Below, in pieces: positions 7,631-15,807 of a stretch of DNA of 44,520 nt. Within the stretch, counting starts at the first letter, position 1, and each line of letters starts with the position of its first letter. The notes beneath the pieces were generated by a model. The model ran no database searches. It saw nothing but the letters and a program-made list of their open reading frames with translations, and was not told the origin of the DNA. The DNA is from Thermoanaerobaculia bacterium. GTDB taxonomy: Bacteria; Acidobacteriota; Thermoanaerobaculia; Thermoanaerobaculales; Sulfomarinibacteraceae. A program made the translations under genes and the position numbers. The stretch is taken from assembly GCA_027061805.1 (NCBI GenBank), contig JAMOWA010000037.1:1-44520 (forward strand). The letters are read 5' to 3'.

Positions 7631-8644
7631 CTACCGGCGGCGCCCGTTCCTCCCGGTGAGCAGCAGCAGGAAGACGGGGCCGCCCACCAGGGCGGTGAGC
7701 ACGCCCACGGGCAGCTCGGCGCCCCGGCCCAGCAGCGGGATGGTGCGGGCGGCGGCGTCGCAGGCCACCAGGAAGGCGCCGCCGGTGACCACCGCGGCCG
7801 GCAGGCCCAGCCGGTGCCCGGGTCCCATCACCAGGCGGACGCCGTGGGGCACCAGCAGGCCCACGAAGGCGATGGGGCCGGTCCAGGCCACACAGGCCGC
7901 GGTGACCCAGGCGCCCGCCAGCAGGGCCGCCGCCCGGACCCGCACCACGTTCACCCCCCGTCCGTGGGCCACCGCGTCGCCGAAGGCCAGCTGGTCCAGG
8001 GCGGGCGCCGAGAGCAGCAGCACGGCCACGGCGGGGAGCCCCATGCCGGCGGCCCATGCCGGGGCCGTCCAGCCGACCACGTCCAGGCCGCCCAGCAGCC
8101 AGCGGTCCATGGAGTGGAGGCGGAAGGGGTCGGCCAGGAGGCGCAGCATCACGGTGGCGGCGGCGAAGACGAAGTTCAGCGTCACCCCTGCGAGGATCAA
8201 CCCCGGCGCCCCCCAGCGTGCACGGCGCGCCAGCAGCGTGAGCAGCCCCGCCTCCAGCCCGCACCAGACGAGGGCCTGGGCGGGCACCGAGCCCAGGGGG
8301 CCCAGCGCAACGGTGAGGGAGGTGGCCAGGGAGAGGAAGGCGCCGAAGGAGCCCGCGGCGGCCAGGCCCAGGGTGTAGGGGGTGGCCAGGGGATTGGCCA
8401 GGAGCGTCTGGAACGCCGAGCCCGCCACGGCGAGGCCGCCGCCCACCAGGAAACCGAGAACCACGCGGGCCAGGCGGAGCCGGACGATCTGGACGGTGAC
8501 AGGGTCGGCGGCCTCCGGCCGGAACAGGGCGCGGAGCACCTCGGCCGGGGCGAGGGGCACGGCACCCACCGCCGGGGCGAGCACCACCACGGCGGCCGCC
8601 AGGAGCACCAGCAGGCCAAGGGTCACCGGACCGCGGCGGCTCAC
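7631..8644 (-). CDS. btuC: FecCD-type ABC permease, vitamin B12 importer
   Basis: This 337-residue protein has about 9-10 transmembrane segments and BtuC/FecCD signatures: RLARVVLGFLVGGGLAVAG, the LANPLATPYTLG stretch, and GPIAFVGLLVPHGVRLVMG, which contacts the ATPase. Its start overlaps the ATPase stop by four bases. It is the third gene of the btuF-btuD-btuC set, and cobalamin specificity rests on the riboswitch ahead of btuF. The family forms a homodimeric channel in the inner membrane. Confidence 0.85.
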   Translation of the reverse strand: MSRRGPVTLGLLVLLAAAVVVLAPAVGAVPLAPAEVLRALFRPEAADPVTVQIVRLRLARVVLGFLVGGGLAVAGSAFQTLLANPLATPYTLGLAAAGSFGAFLSLATSLTVALGPLGSVPAQALVWCGLEAGLLTLLARRARWGAPGLILAGVTLNFVFAAATVMLRLLADPFRLHSMDRWLLGGLDVVGWTAPAWAAGMGLPAVAVLLLSAPALDQLAFGDAVAHGRGVNVVRVRAAALLAGAWVTAACVAWTGPIAFVGLLVPHGVRLVMGPGHRLGLPAAVVTGGAFLVACDAAARTIPLLGRGAELPVGVLTALVGGPVFLLLLTGRNGRRR

Positions 8645-9429
8645 GGGGGCCCCTCCGGTGCGGGAAGGACCGCAGGCCGGTCCGCCGTGGGGTGGGGCAC
8701 CACGGCCAGGTCGGCGCCGTAGACCGGGCGGAGCGTGGCGGCCGTCAGCACCTCGCCGGGCGGGCCCTCGCGGACCGCCCGGCCCCGGTCCATGAGCAGG
8801 ATGCGGTCGGCGAAGAGCGCCGCCAGGTTCAGGTCGTGGGTGACGGCCAGGATGCCGGTGCCCTCCCGGGCCGCGCGGGCCAGGTGGCGGAAGACCTCGA
8901 CGCCGTGGTGGAGGTCCAGTGAGGCCGTGGGCTCGTCCAGCAGCAGCACCGCGGGTTCCTGGGCCAGCACCGAGGCCAGCAGCACCCGCTGCCGCTCCCC
9001 GCCGGACAGCGTGGCGAAGGGCCGGTCCCGGAGGTCCGAGGTGTCCGTGGCCGCGAGGACGGCGGCGATCACCCGCCGGTCACGGGCGTCCAGGGGCGCC
9101 CAGGCGCCCCGGTGGGGGTGGCGCCCCATGGCCACCACCTCACGCACCGTCAGGTCGTACAGCGGCGCCGCGTCCTGGGGCAGCAGGGCCAGCCGCCGGG
9201 CCCGATCCCGGGCAGGCCAGCGCGCCAGCGGGCGGCCCTCCAGCTCCACCGAGCCGGCCGCGGGCCGGAGCCAGCCGGAGAGCAGGCCCAGCAGCGTGGA
9301 CTTGCCGGCACCGTTGGGGCCCACCACCGCCACCAGCTCGCCGGGTCCCACCCGGAGGTCCACACCCGCCACGGCCGGCGGGGCGCCCCGGTGCCAGGCG
9401 AAGGTGAGGCCACGGGCACGGAGCGTCAC
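8641..9429 (-). CDS. btuD: ABC transporter ATPase, vitamin B12 importer
   Basis: This 262-residue ATPase starts at a GTG overlapping the btuF stop (GTGA); the longer open frame upstream is a shadow of btuF and the leader. Walker A GPNGAGKST is at residues 37-45, the signature is LSGGERQ, Walker B is LLLDEPTASLD and the switch His lies in VTHDLN. The sequence is of the FepC/BtuD iron-siderophore/B12 class. It powers the BtuC channel. Some of its C-terminus (about 25 residues, Pro-rich) overlaps the btuC start. Confidence 0.87.
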   Translation of the reverse strand: MTLRARGLTFAWHRGAPPAVAGVDLRVGPGELVAVVGPNGAGKSTLLGLLSGWLRPAAGSVELEGRPLARWPARDRARRLALLPQDAAPLYDLTVREVVAMGRHPHRGAWAPLDARDRRVIAAVLAATDTSDLRDRPFATLSGGERQRVLLASVLAQEPAVLLLDEPTASLDLHHGVEVFRHLARAAREGTGILAVTHDLNLAALFADRILLMDRGRAVREGPPGEVLTAATLRPVYGADLAVVPHPTADRPAVLPAPEGPP

Positions 9430-10301
9430 GGGGCGAGCTCCAGCCCCGGGTGGAGGGCGCGGGCCAGGGCGGCGGCCCCCTCCACCAGCCGTGGGCCCGG
9501 CACCACCACGGCCTGGGTGGTGAGCACCCGCACCGTGGGGGTGCGCCCGGTCCCGAAGAGCTCCGCCCAGGCCCGGCGGGCCCGGAGCTCCAGTGTCCCG
9601 GGGTCCGGGGCGCCGGCCCGGAGCTCCAGGATCACGTCGGGCCGCCGTCGCAGGACCTCCTCCAGGGAGGGCGTGAAGTAGCGCCTCGCGGCGTCCGGGA
9701 AGGCGTTGTGGCCTCCCGCGATCCCCAGGAGCTCGTCCAGGAAGGTGCCGGGCCCGGCCACCACCACCTGCTGGAGCGCCCCGGTCTCGGGCCGGTCCAC
9801 CACCAGCAGCACCGTGGGGCGGGGGAGGCCGGCGGTGGCCGCCCGGACGCGGTCGAGGCCGCGGTCGAGCTCCGCCACGAGCTCCCGCCCGCGTTCCTCC
9901 CGGCCCAGCAGCGCGGCCAGCCGCAGCAGGCCGTCCCTGACCTGGTGCAGGTCCTCCATGGGGACCCGGAACACCGGAATCCCCGCCCCGGCACAGGCGG
10001 CCTCGAGCCGCGGGATGGGGGAGGGGATCAGCACGAGGTCGGGATGGAGGCCCAGGAGGCGCTCCACGTTGGGGTTCATGAGTCCGCCCACACGGGGAAG
10101 GGAGCTCACCTCCGGGGGCCAGGTGGCGTAGTCGCCCACCCCCACCACGCGATCCCCCGCGCCCAGGGCGAAGACCGCCTCGGTGAGGGACGGGGCCAGG
10201 GTCACGATGCGCCGGCGTTCCATGGACCCGGCGGTGACCGCCGCGAGCAGCATGCACGCGGTGGCGGTGGCGAGCAGGGCGTGTCGCAGGCGCGGTCCCA
10301 T
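9426..10301 (-). CDS. btuF: Periplasmic cobalamin-binding protein
   Basis: This 291-residue protein has an N-terminal signal peptide (ALLATATACMLLAAVTAG). It is followed by the class III binding-protein fold of the BtuF/FhuD family: RIVTLAPSLTEAVFALGAGDRVVGV, NPNVERLLGLHPDLVL and a long linking helix near the middle. It delivers cobalamin to BtuCD. It is the first gene after the riboswitch. A purine-rich ribosome site (GGGAGGAGG) lies about ten bases before the ATG at 10299-10301. Confidence 0.87.
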   Translation of the reverse strand: MGPRLRHALLATATACMLLAAVTAGSMERRRIVTLAPSLTEAVFALGAGDRVVGVGDYATWPPEVSSLPRVGGLMNPNVERLLGLHPDLVLIPSPIPRLEAACAGAGIPVFRVPMEDLHQVRDGLLRLAALLGREERGRELVAELDRGLDRVRAATAGLPRPTVLLVVDRPETGALQQVVVAGPGTFLDELLGIAGGHNAFPDAARRYFTPSLEEVLRRRPDVILELRAGAPDPGTLELRARRAWAELFGTGRTPTVRVLTTQAVVVPGPRLVEGAAALARALHPGLELAP

Positions 10302-10329
10302 GGCGCGAGGACCTCCTCCCGTCCCACCG

Positions 10330-10515
10330 GCCCGGCGGGTCTTCTGGCTCGGGCGGCGGCGGGACCACGGGTCCCACGGCCGGGGGGCCTTCCCGGGTCG
10401 CCCCAGTGGCTGCCTCCCCCGGTGCCGGCGTCTCCGGCACCTCCCTCACAGCGGCGCGTCCGCCCCGGTCTTCCACCGGGTTCCCGCGCCGGACCGGCCC
10501 GGACGAGAGTAGCGC
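10330..10515 (-). promoter_or_regulatory. Cobalamin riboswitch
   Basis: Reading on the minus strand, the leader shows the conserved order of a B12 riboswitch: GGGAACCCGGTGGAAGACCGGG near the 5' end, then GCCGCTGTGA, then GGCAGCCACTGGGG (complement of 10401-10414), then CCCGGGAAGGC, and finally the B12 box GAGCCAGAAGACCCGCC (complement of 10334-10350). The box ends about 33 bases from the btuF ATG, close to the ribosome site, so translational control is likely. Cobalamin binding is expected to switch the btuFDC (and perhaps MFS) operon off. Confidence 0.93.
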
Positions 10516-10538
10516 GGCGGGGATGGGGAGGTCAAAGG

Positions 10539-10576
10539 GGGCAGGAGAGCAGGGGAGAGGGGGAGCTCTCCTGCCC
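10539..10576 (-). terminator. Terminator hairpin after yhaN-like gene
   Basis: Twelve-base perfect arms GGGCAGGAGAGC (10539-10550) and GCTCTCCTGCCC (10565-10576) flank a purine-rich 14-base loop. On the minus strand the hairpin is followed by CCTTTGACC. It sits 30 bases past the stop of the ATPase gene and just ahead of the B12 riboswitch, so it separates the two operons. Confidence 0.65.
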
Positions 10577-10605
10577 GGATGTCGTGATCTTCCGGCGAAG
10601 CTGAA

Positions 10606-13600
10606 TCAGCTCCGAGACAGGTTGAGAATGGAGCGGACGAAGGCAACGGCTTCCGCGGGGTCGATTTGGGCGGCCTCGAGGACGTCGCGGCAGCGCTGGG
10701 CGGCCCGGCCGGCGACCAGCTCGTCGGGAAGTGGTTCGCCGGAGGGCAGGATGCCGGTGGCCTCCAGGTGGGCCTCGAGCTGATCGAGCTTGGCGCGGCG
10801 AAAGCCGCGGAGCGCGCCCACGGCGTCGAGGAAGGCGCGGGGGTTGCGCCCCTCGGCCTCCACGAGCCCTTTGACGGCCTCCTCGAACGTGGGGCTGACG
10901 GCCCCGCTGGCCTCCACGTCCTCCCACGTGACCGGACGGCCGCGGCCCTCGTTCCGGAGCTCGAGGGCCGCTTCCAGGAGACAGGTCCTGGCGCGGAGGA
11001 GGGCTCGCCCGGCGGGATCGAGGATGCCGTCCAGCCCCCCGGCGCCGAGGGCCTCCTGCAGCGGTCCGGTCCTTTCGAAACCGAGCTGCAGCAGGTCGTA
11101 CACCAGCGGAAGCCGGTCGGGCAGCAGGTGGAGCACGTGCCAGTCGCCGGAGGGCCGCCACGGGTCGGGCGCCGGGACGCCGAGCTGCCTGGCCCAGGCG
11201 ACAGTATCGAGGCCGTCGGGTGGCGGCACATCGGGGATGGTGCCGGCGTCGAGGCGCTCCACGCCGGCCCAGCCGGCGGCAGCCTCGGGTGGCGGCCCCA
11301 GGGTCAGCGGCTCCGGCACGGGGACTCCCGCCTGCTCGCACGCCCGGCGCCACTGGGCCACCTCGTCGGGGTCTGCGGTCAGGTAGAGGATCTGCCGGCC
11401 GTTCCGGATCAGCTCGAGCAGGGCTCCGGCGATCTCGCCGAAGCGTCCGGGGTCGGTGGTGGACAGCGCCTCATCCAGGACGAGGGGCAGGGGACCGGCG
11501 GCGCCCTCGGTCTCCTCGATGGCAGCCAGCCGGGCCGCCAGCAGCAGGTGGATCCGCGTGCCGTCGGAGAGCTGGTCCAGGGATCGCCGCTGGCCGGTGC
11601 TCGTGTCGATGGCCGAGAACGCGCCCTCGCTGCCGACCTCCAGGCGGAAGCTCCCCCGTGTGAAGGCGGTGAACCAGGACTGCGCCCGTTGGAGGACCCT
11701 GGGTGCGTGGTCGCGGCGTTGCGCCTCGCGTGCCCGCTCCACGAGGAGGCGGGCCAGGACGGTCTCCATGGCGCGGTCGCGGTGCTCGGCAATGGCCTGC
11801 GCGGCCTCGGCCACACGGGCACGGGCCTCCTCCAGCGAGCTGCCGCTCTCGGCCTGCCGGACGGCGGCCTCGATTTCCTTGATCTCGGCCACGATCTCCT
11901 CGTAGCGGGATCCCTCCTCGGCGTGGCGTCCGGCCAGCTCGCGCGCCTGCTCTTCGGTGAAGGTCTCGCGATCGAGGCCGAGGCGCTCCCACGCCCCTTC
12001 CCCGTCGAGCCCGGCCTCGGTGCTGGCGGCGACGGCGAGCCGGTCCCTGAGCTCGCGATCGAGCTTCCCGTGTTCCGGGAGCAGCCCGAGGCGGCGGCGG
12101 AGCTCCAGGGTGTCCCCGGGATCGATCCCCGCGCGCTCCCAGAAGGCGTCCAGGGCCTGCCTCGCGGTGTTCTCATCCCGGGAGGCGTCCCGGAGGTCGT
12201 CCTCCCGCTGGGCGAGCTCCTGCGTCAGCCGTTCGAAATCCTTGAGGCGTCCGGCGAGCTCGTCCACCAGGGCGGTGGCGGCCGCGGCGTCGGCGGCGGG
12301 TTCCAGGCCCAGCTCGCCGAGCCACCGGCCCAGCTCCTCGAGCCCGACCCGCAGCGTGGCGCCGGCCTCGTCGAGGCGGCCCTCGAGCCCGGCGAGCTCG
12401 TCGTGGGCCTCGATCCAGGACCGGATCCGGCCGGCGGCCTCCGCCAGCGCCAGGTCGGGCAGGTCCGGGGCCAGCCCGAGGGAGGCCGCCAGGTCGCGGA
12501 GCTCGTTCCCGGCGGTCTCGAGCTCCTCCTGCCTCTGCGCAAGTTCCCTGCGGGCATCGGCGCCCCGCCGTGCGGCCTCCTCGTCCTGGAGGCGGCGTGC
12601 GCGCTCCGTCTCGGCCTCCCGCAGTCTGTCGAGGACGGCGGGCTGCTCCCACGAGTCCGGCTCGAGCCCGGCTTCGGCGGCGCGCCGGCGGGCCTCGGCC
12701 GTGCCGCCGGCCACCCGCCGGACGAGTGTCAGGGCCGTGAGATAGCCGGCACCGAGGCCGAGCACGAGGAGCCCCGCCGTCGCCAGCCACGCCATGGGCC
12801 CCGGCGGCAGGGGAGGGGGTGGCGGAAGGGTGCGCAGCGCCGCCATGATGCCGCCGGCTGCCACGGCCAGCCAGCCGGGCCAGCGGGGGATGCGCTCCAC
12901 GGGGGCGGCCCGCAGCCAGCTGCGCAGGGCGTCGAGCCCGGTCTCGAGGCGGTCCGCACCGGTGGCCTCGTCGTTGCCGGCCTGAGCGCTCCACAGCGCC
13001 ACGGCGGCCTCGAGCTCGTGGACCCGGGCACGAAGGGACTCGCGCCGTCCCAGTGCCGCTTCCAGGGTGGACAGCGCATCGGTGTCGAGCCGCTGGGGCG
13101 GCGGATCCCAGGTGCCCAGGCCCCGTGCCGCGGCCTCGAGGCGACCCCGTGCCTCGGCCGCCCGCTCGCGGCGATCGTCGAGTGTGCGGGAGATCTTGCC
13201 GAGCTCGCGGACCCGCTCCCGCCAGGCAGTGAGCTCGTGGGATTCGGGTTGGCGTTTGGGCAGGCGCAACGAATCGGCCTGTTCACGGGCGTGCCGACGC
13301 CGTTCGGTCAGCTCGGCGACGCGGGCCCGGGCACTCTCGAGCGCCGTTTCGAGCCGTTCGAGTTCCTCGGCCTCGTCACCCTGGAGGCGGTCGAGCCCCG
13401 GGGGCAGTGCGTCCCGTCGCGCTCGCAGCGCGTCGATCTCGGCGCGGATTGCGGCCAGCCGGGTGGCGTCTTCGGCCAGCTGGGCCAGCGTGACGGCCTG
13501 CTTGGCCTCGCGTTGCCGCTGCCGGAGCGTGTTGAGCTCCTCTTCCTGGCGGGCCAGGTCCTCGGCCTTGTGCTCCAGGCGGCGGAGCTCCGTCCGAGCA

Positions 13601-14058
13601 TCATTGAGCCTCTTCTGGAGCGGGCCCTTTCGTGGAGTGGGCGCCTCCAGGCTGGCCAGGGCCGCGTCGAGGTCGTAGCCGGCCATGAGCTCCACGGTCA
13701 CCCGACGGGAGAAACCCGCGTCGGCAGTGCTCTCCTTGAGTAGAGAGCGGAGGTCCAGGGCCAGGAGGGAACGGATCTCGGCCGGCGGCAGGGCGGGTGG
13801 GTCGGGCTCCCAGCGGACGCTGCCGAAACGCAGGACGGCCCGGAGCTCCCGTCCGTCCTCGTCCAGCACGACCTCGGCGAGGACATTGCCAAGGGTGGGG
13901 TCGGGCCACAGCGTGCCGAGGAGCACCCGGGCGAGGGTGGACTTGCCCGAGGCGTTGGGACCCCAGACGAGGTTGAGGCCGGGATCGAGGGAGGAAAGGG
14001 CCACGCCATCCGGCAGGCCGGGTGCCTCGCGGATGGTCAGCTCGCGGAGGCGGATCAT
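10606..14058 (-). CDS. yhaN: YhaN-type AAA/SMC-like ATPase with membrane segments and C-terminal extension
   Basis: This 1150-residue protein is built like SbcC/Rad50. Walker A GPNASGKST is at 33-41. Long coiled coils (about 145-380 and 450-790) are separated by two hydrophobic segments (about 396-412 and 421-446) in place of a zinc hook. The signature LSDGT is at 830-834 and Walker B LPLVLDEALSTTD near 857-869. B. subtilis YhaN-like proteins share this layout. Residues about 940-1150 form an extra helical region I do not recognise. It overlaps the nuclease gene upstream by ATGA, and the pair likely forms a membrane-tethered DNA-end processing complex. Confidence 0.8.
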   Translation of the reverse strand: MIRLRELTIREAPGLPDGVALSSLDPGLNLVWGPNASGKSTLARVLLGTLWPDPTLGNVLAEVVLDEDGRELRAVLRFGSVRWEPDPPALPPAEIRSLLALDLRSLLKESTADAGFSRRVTVELMAGYDLDAALASLEAPTPRKGPLQKRLNDARTELRRLEHKAEDLARQEEELNTLRQRQREAKQAVTLAQLAEDATRLAAIRAEIDALRARRDALPPGLDRLQGDEAEELERLETALESARARVAELTERRRHAREQADSLRLPKRQPESHELTAWRERVRELGKISRTLDDRRERAAEARGRLEAAARGLGTWDPPPQRLDTDALSTLEAALGRRESLRARVHELEAAVALWSAQAGNDEATGADRLETGLDALRSWLRAAPVERIPRWPGWLAVAAGGIMAALRTLPPPPPLPPGPMAWLATAGLLVLGLGAGYLTALTLVRRVAGGTAEARRRAAEAGLEPDSWEQPAVLDRLREAETERARRLQDEEAARRGADARRELAQRQEELETAGNELRDLAASLGLAPDLPDLALAEAAGRIRSWIEAHDELAGLEGRLDEAGATLRVGLEELGRWLGELGLEPAADAAAATALVDELAGRLKDFERLTQELAQREDDLRDASRDENTARQALDAFWERAGIDPGDTLELRRRLGLLPEHGKLDRELRDRLAVAASTEAGLDGEGAWERLGLDRETFTEEQARELAGRHAEEGSRYEEIVAEIKEIEAAVRQAESGSSLEEARARVAEAAQAIAEHRDRAMETVLARLLVERAREAQRRDHAPRVLQRAQSWFTAFTRGSFRLEVGSEGAFSAIDTSTGQRRSLDQLSDGTRIHLLLAARLAAIEETEGAAGPLPLVLDEALSTTDPGRFGEIAGALLELIRNGRQILYLTADPDEVAQWRRACEQAGVPVPEPLTLGPPPEAAAGWAGVERLDAGTIPDVPPPDGLDTVAWARQLGVPAPDPWRPSGDWHVLHLLPDRLPLVYDLLQLGFERTGPLQEALGAGGLDGILDPAGRALLRARTCLLEAALELRNEGRGRPVTWEDVEASGAVSPTFEEAVKGLVEAEGRNPRAFLDAVGALRGFRRAKLDQLEAHLEATGILPSGEPLPDELVAGRAAQRCRDVLEAAQIDPAEAVAFVRSILNLSRS

Positions 14059-15353
14059 GGCTCTTCCTCGTCGCGCCGGCCGTCCAGCACGGCCAGCAGG
14101 GCGCGCCGGGCGGCGGTCCGGAGGAGCTCCACCGTCTCTGGTGGTGGCGGGATCTCTCCGCCGGTCCAGCCGGAGCCCTTCCAGCCCCCGATCGACCGCT
14201 CGGCCGCCTCGAGCAGCTCGCGCGGTGGATCGTGCTCCAGGGCCTGAAGGAGTCGTGCCAGCTCACCGGCCGGGGTGGTCGCCGCCGCCAGCTCCTCGAG
14301 ATCGATGGCGGGTCGCGTCCGGTCGGTGATCCGGGAAATGACCATCGGCGGGTCCTCGCCGGGGAAGAGCCGTTCCAGGGGTTCGAGCCGGACGATCTCG
14401 TCCACGGCCCGGCGTGCCTGCGGCCGGCCGGTCAGGGTCAGACGCACGGCGAGCAGCCTGGGGTGGCCCCCCGCCGTCACCAGCGAGGGGCCGAGCCGTT
14501 CGCGAATGGTCCCTTCCAGGCTGGCCAGGAGGGCGTCCGGCTCTGCCGGCGCGTGGTCGCCGAGCTCGATCTCCACGTTCTCGAAGCGCACGGGAGAGAG
14601 AGGGATCTGCCGGACGGCCACGCCGCCGTCGAGCTCGAGCTCCCAGGGGCCGTGGACGCCGGTCTCGCCGGGGTCCAGGGCTCCGACGGATCCCAGGTAG
14701 CCCAGGGGCCTCGGGCCATCCAGCGTTCCCGGGACATGGATGTGGCCGAGGAACCAGGCGTCCACCGATGCCCCCGCCAGCCGGTGCCGGGAGAGCGGGG
14801 CGTGGCGGGAGCCCGGAGCGTCCAGGTCCCCGTGGACGACGCCGATCAGCCGGGCGCTCTCCCGCCGTCGGTCCAGGGCCTCTTCGAAGCTCGGGTCCTC
14901 CGTGGGGTCGTTCCGGACGGTCGGCGCGGGGAAGGACCAGCCCAGCAGGTCCACGGGCGGCTCGCCGTCGCGGCCGGGGATGGGGACGATCTCCCACCGG
15001 CCGCCCCGCCCCACGAGGATCACCTCCGGAACGCGGTCGGCCAGGCGCGGGAGGGCCTCCCCGTCGTGGTTGCCGGCCACGGCGAGGAGTGGAATCCCCG
15101 CGTCGGCCAGCCGTTTCGTCCCGCGCGCCAGGTGGGTGAAGGCCTCGAAACGGTCCCGGAGCCCCTCCACCACGTCGCCTGCCAGGACCACCGCCCGGAT
15201 CTCCCGGCGGATTGCCCAGTCCACCGTTGCCTCCCACGCTGCCACTGCCGAGAGCTCGCGCGGTTCGAGCCCCAGCTCCGGCAGGACCTCTCCGAGCCCG
15301 GGTGGCCTCCGCCCCAGGTGGAGATCGCCCACGAGGAGGAGGGGCCGGTTCAC
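14055..15353 (-). CDS. yhaO: YhaO/SbcD-type calcineurin-like DNA exonuclease
   Basis: This 432-residue protein starts at a GTG (complement of 15351-15353) with GGAGGG five bases upstream; the longer frame enters a dispersed intergenic repeat. It has the metallophosphoesterase motifs in order: GDLHLG (Asp10, His12), VLAGDVVEG, AGNHDG, VVHGDLD and FLGHIHVPG. The C-terminal half is the capping region typical of SbcD/Mre11/YhaO. With the ATPase encoded next it should cut DNA ends in a Mn-dependent way. It is the first gene of the two-gene unit. Confidence 0.85.
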   Translation of the reverse strand: MNRPLLLVGDLHLGRRPPGLGEVLPELGLEPRELSAVAAWEATVDWAIRREIRAVVLAGDVVEGLRDRFEAFTHLARGTKRLADAGIPLLAVAGNHDGEALPRLADRVPEVILVGRGGRWEIVPIPGRDGEPPVDLLGWSFPAPTVRNDPTEDPSFEEALDRRRESARLIGVVHGDLDAPGSRHAPLSRHRLAGASVDAWFLGHIHVPGTLDGPRPLGYLGSVGALDPGETGVHGPWELELDGGVAVRQIPLSPVRFENVEIELGDHAPAEPDALLASLEGTIRERLGPSLVTAGGHPRLLAVRLTLTGRPQARRAVDEIVRLEPLERLFPGEDPPMVISRITDRTRPAIDLEELAAATTPAGELARLLQALEHDPPRELLEAAERSIGGWKGSGWTGGEIPPPPETVELLRTAARRALLAVLDGRRDEEEP

Positions 15354-15807
15354 GATCCCTCCCGGAGCGTCACACGGCGAACCCATCTCATGGTGTCCAA
15401 CATAACGCGGATCGAGGCCCCGGGTCCATGGGGATCCGGCGCAACGATCTGTTCGCCGTCTTCGCCGGGGGAGAGGAGGGCATGGACGGCTCCTGAGCTC
15501 GGCATCACCGTCCTGGTCCCGACCTTGCTGCGCCCGGTCGGGTGGACGGTCACGGACCCCAACCCTGTCACTGTCACGAATCCGCCTGCGGGCACGGGCC
15601 CGGATCCGAGGTCGGGGGTCCGTCCGTGCGGTGGAGGTCGATCCTGGAAGCGCGGACTTCAGACCGCAGGGACCATCATCCGTCCCCGTCCTCGTGCAAC
15701 GCGGGGAAATGCGGGCTGAAACCCGCGCTCCGTGGATCCCGGCCCGAAGGCTGCGAACAGCACAATGCCCCCGGACCCCACCAGGACCCGACATCCCGGA
15801 CGGTTGC
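15354..15807. other. Intergenic region with dispersed-repeat copy 1
   Basis: Between the yhaO start and the MFS stop there is no credible gene. The promoter of yhaO-yhaN should lie near 15354-15450. Short CACGG/GTCACTGTCACG-type repeats occupy about 15535-15600, and the rest is the 175-bp repeat listed separately (15608-15782). Confidence 0.5.
15608..15782 (+). repeat. Dispersed repeat, copy 1 (MITE/BIME-like)
   Basis: This segment aligns end to end, with few indels, to the reverse complement of 27314-27495. Its core (15646-15731) is bounded by an inverted repeat, GGAAGCGCGG and CCGCGCTCC. It holds two small hairpins: GCGGAC-TTCA-GACCGC (one mismatch) and GCGGG-CTGAAA-CCCGC. The conserved internal stretch CAGGGACCATCATCCGTCCCC is also shared. 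It codes for no convincing protein. Confidence 0.75.

Noticed and set aside
6362-8722. A 786-codon plus-strand frame over the MFS and btuC genes
   Set aside because: It is hydrophilic, repetitive Gly/Glu/His/Gln-rich translation antisense to two well-supported membrane proteins.
10666-13743. A 1025-codon open frame on the plus strand
   Set aside because: It is the antisense shadow of the YhaN-type ATPase; the minus strand has clear Walker motifs and coiled coil, the plus strand has none.
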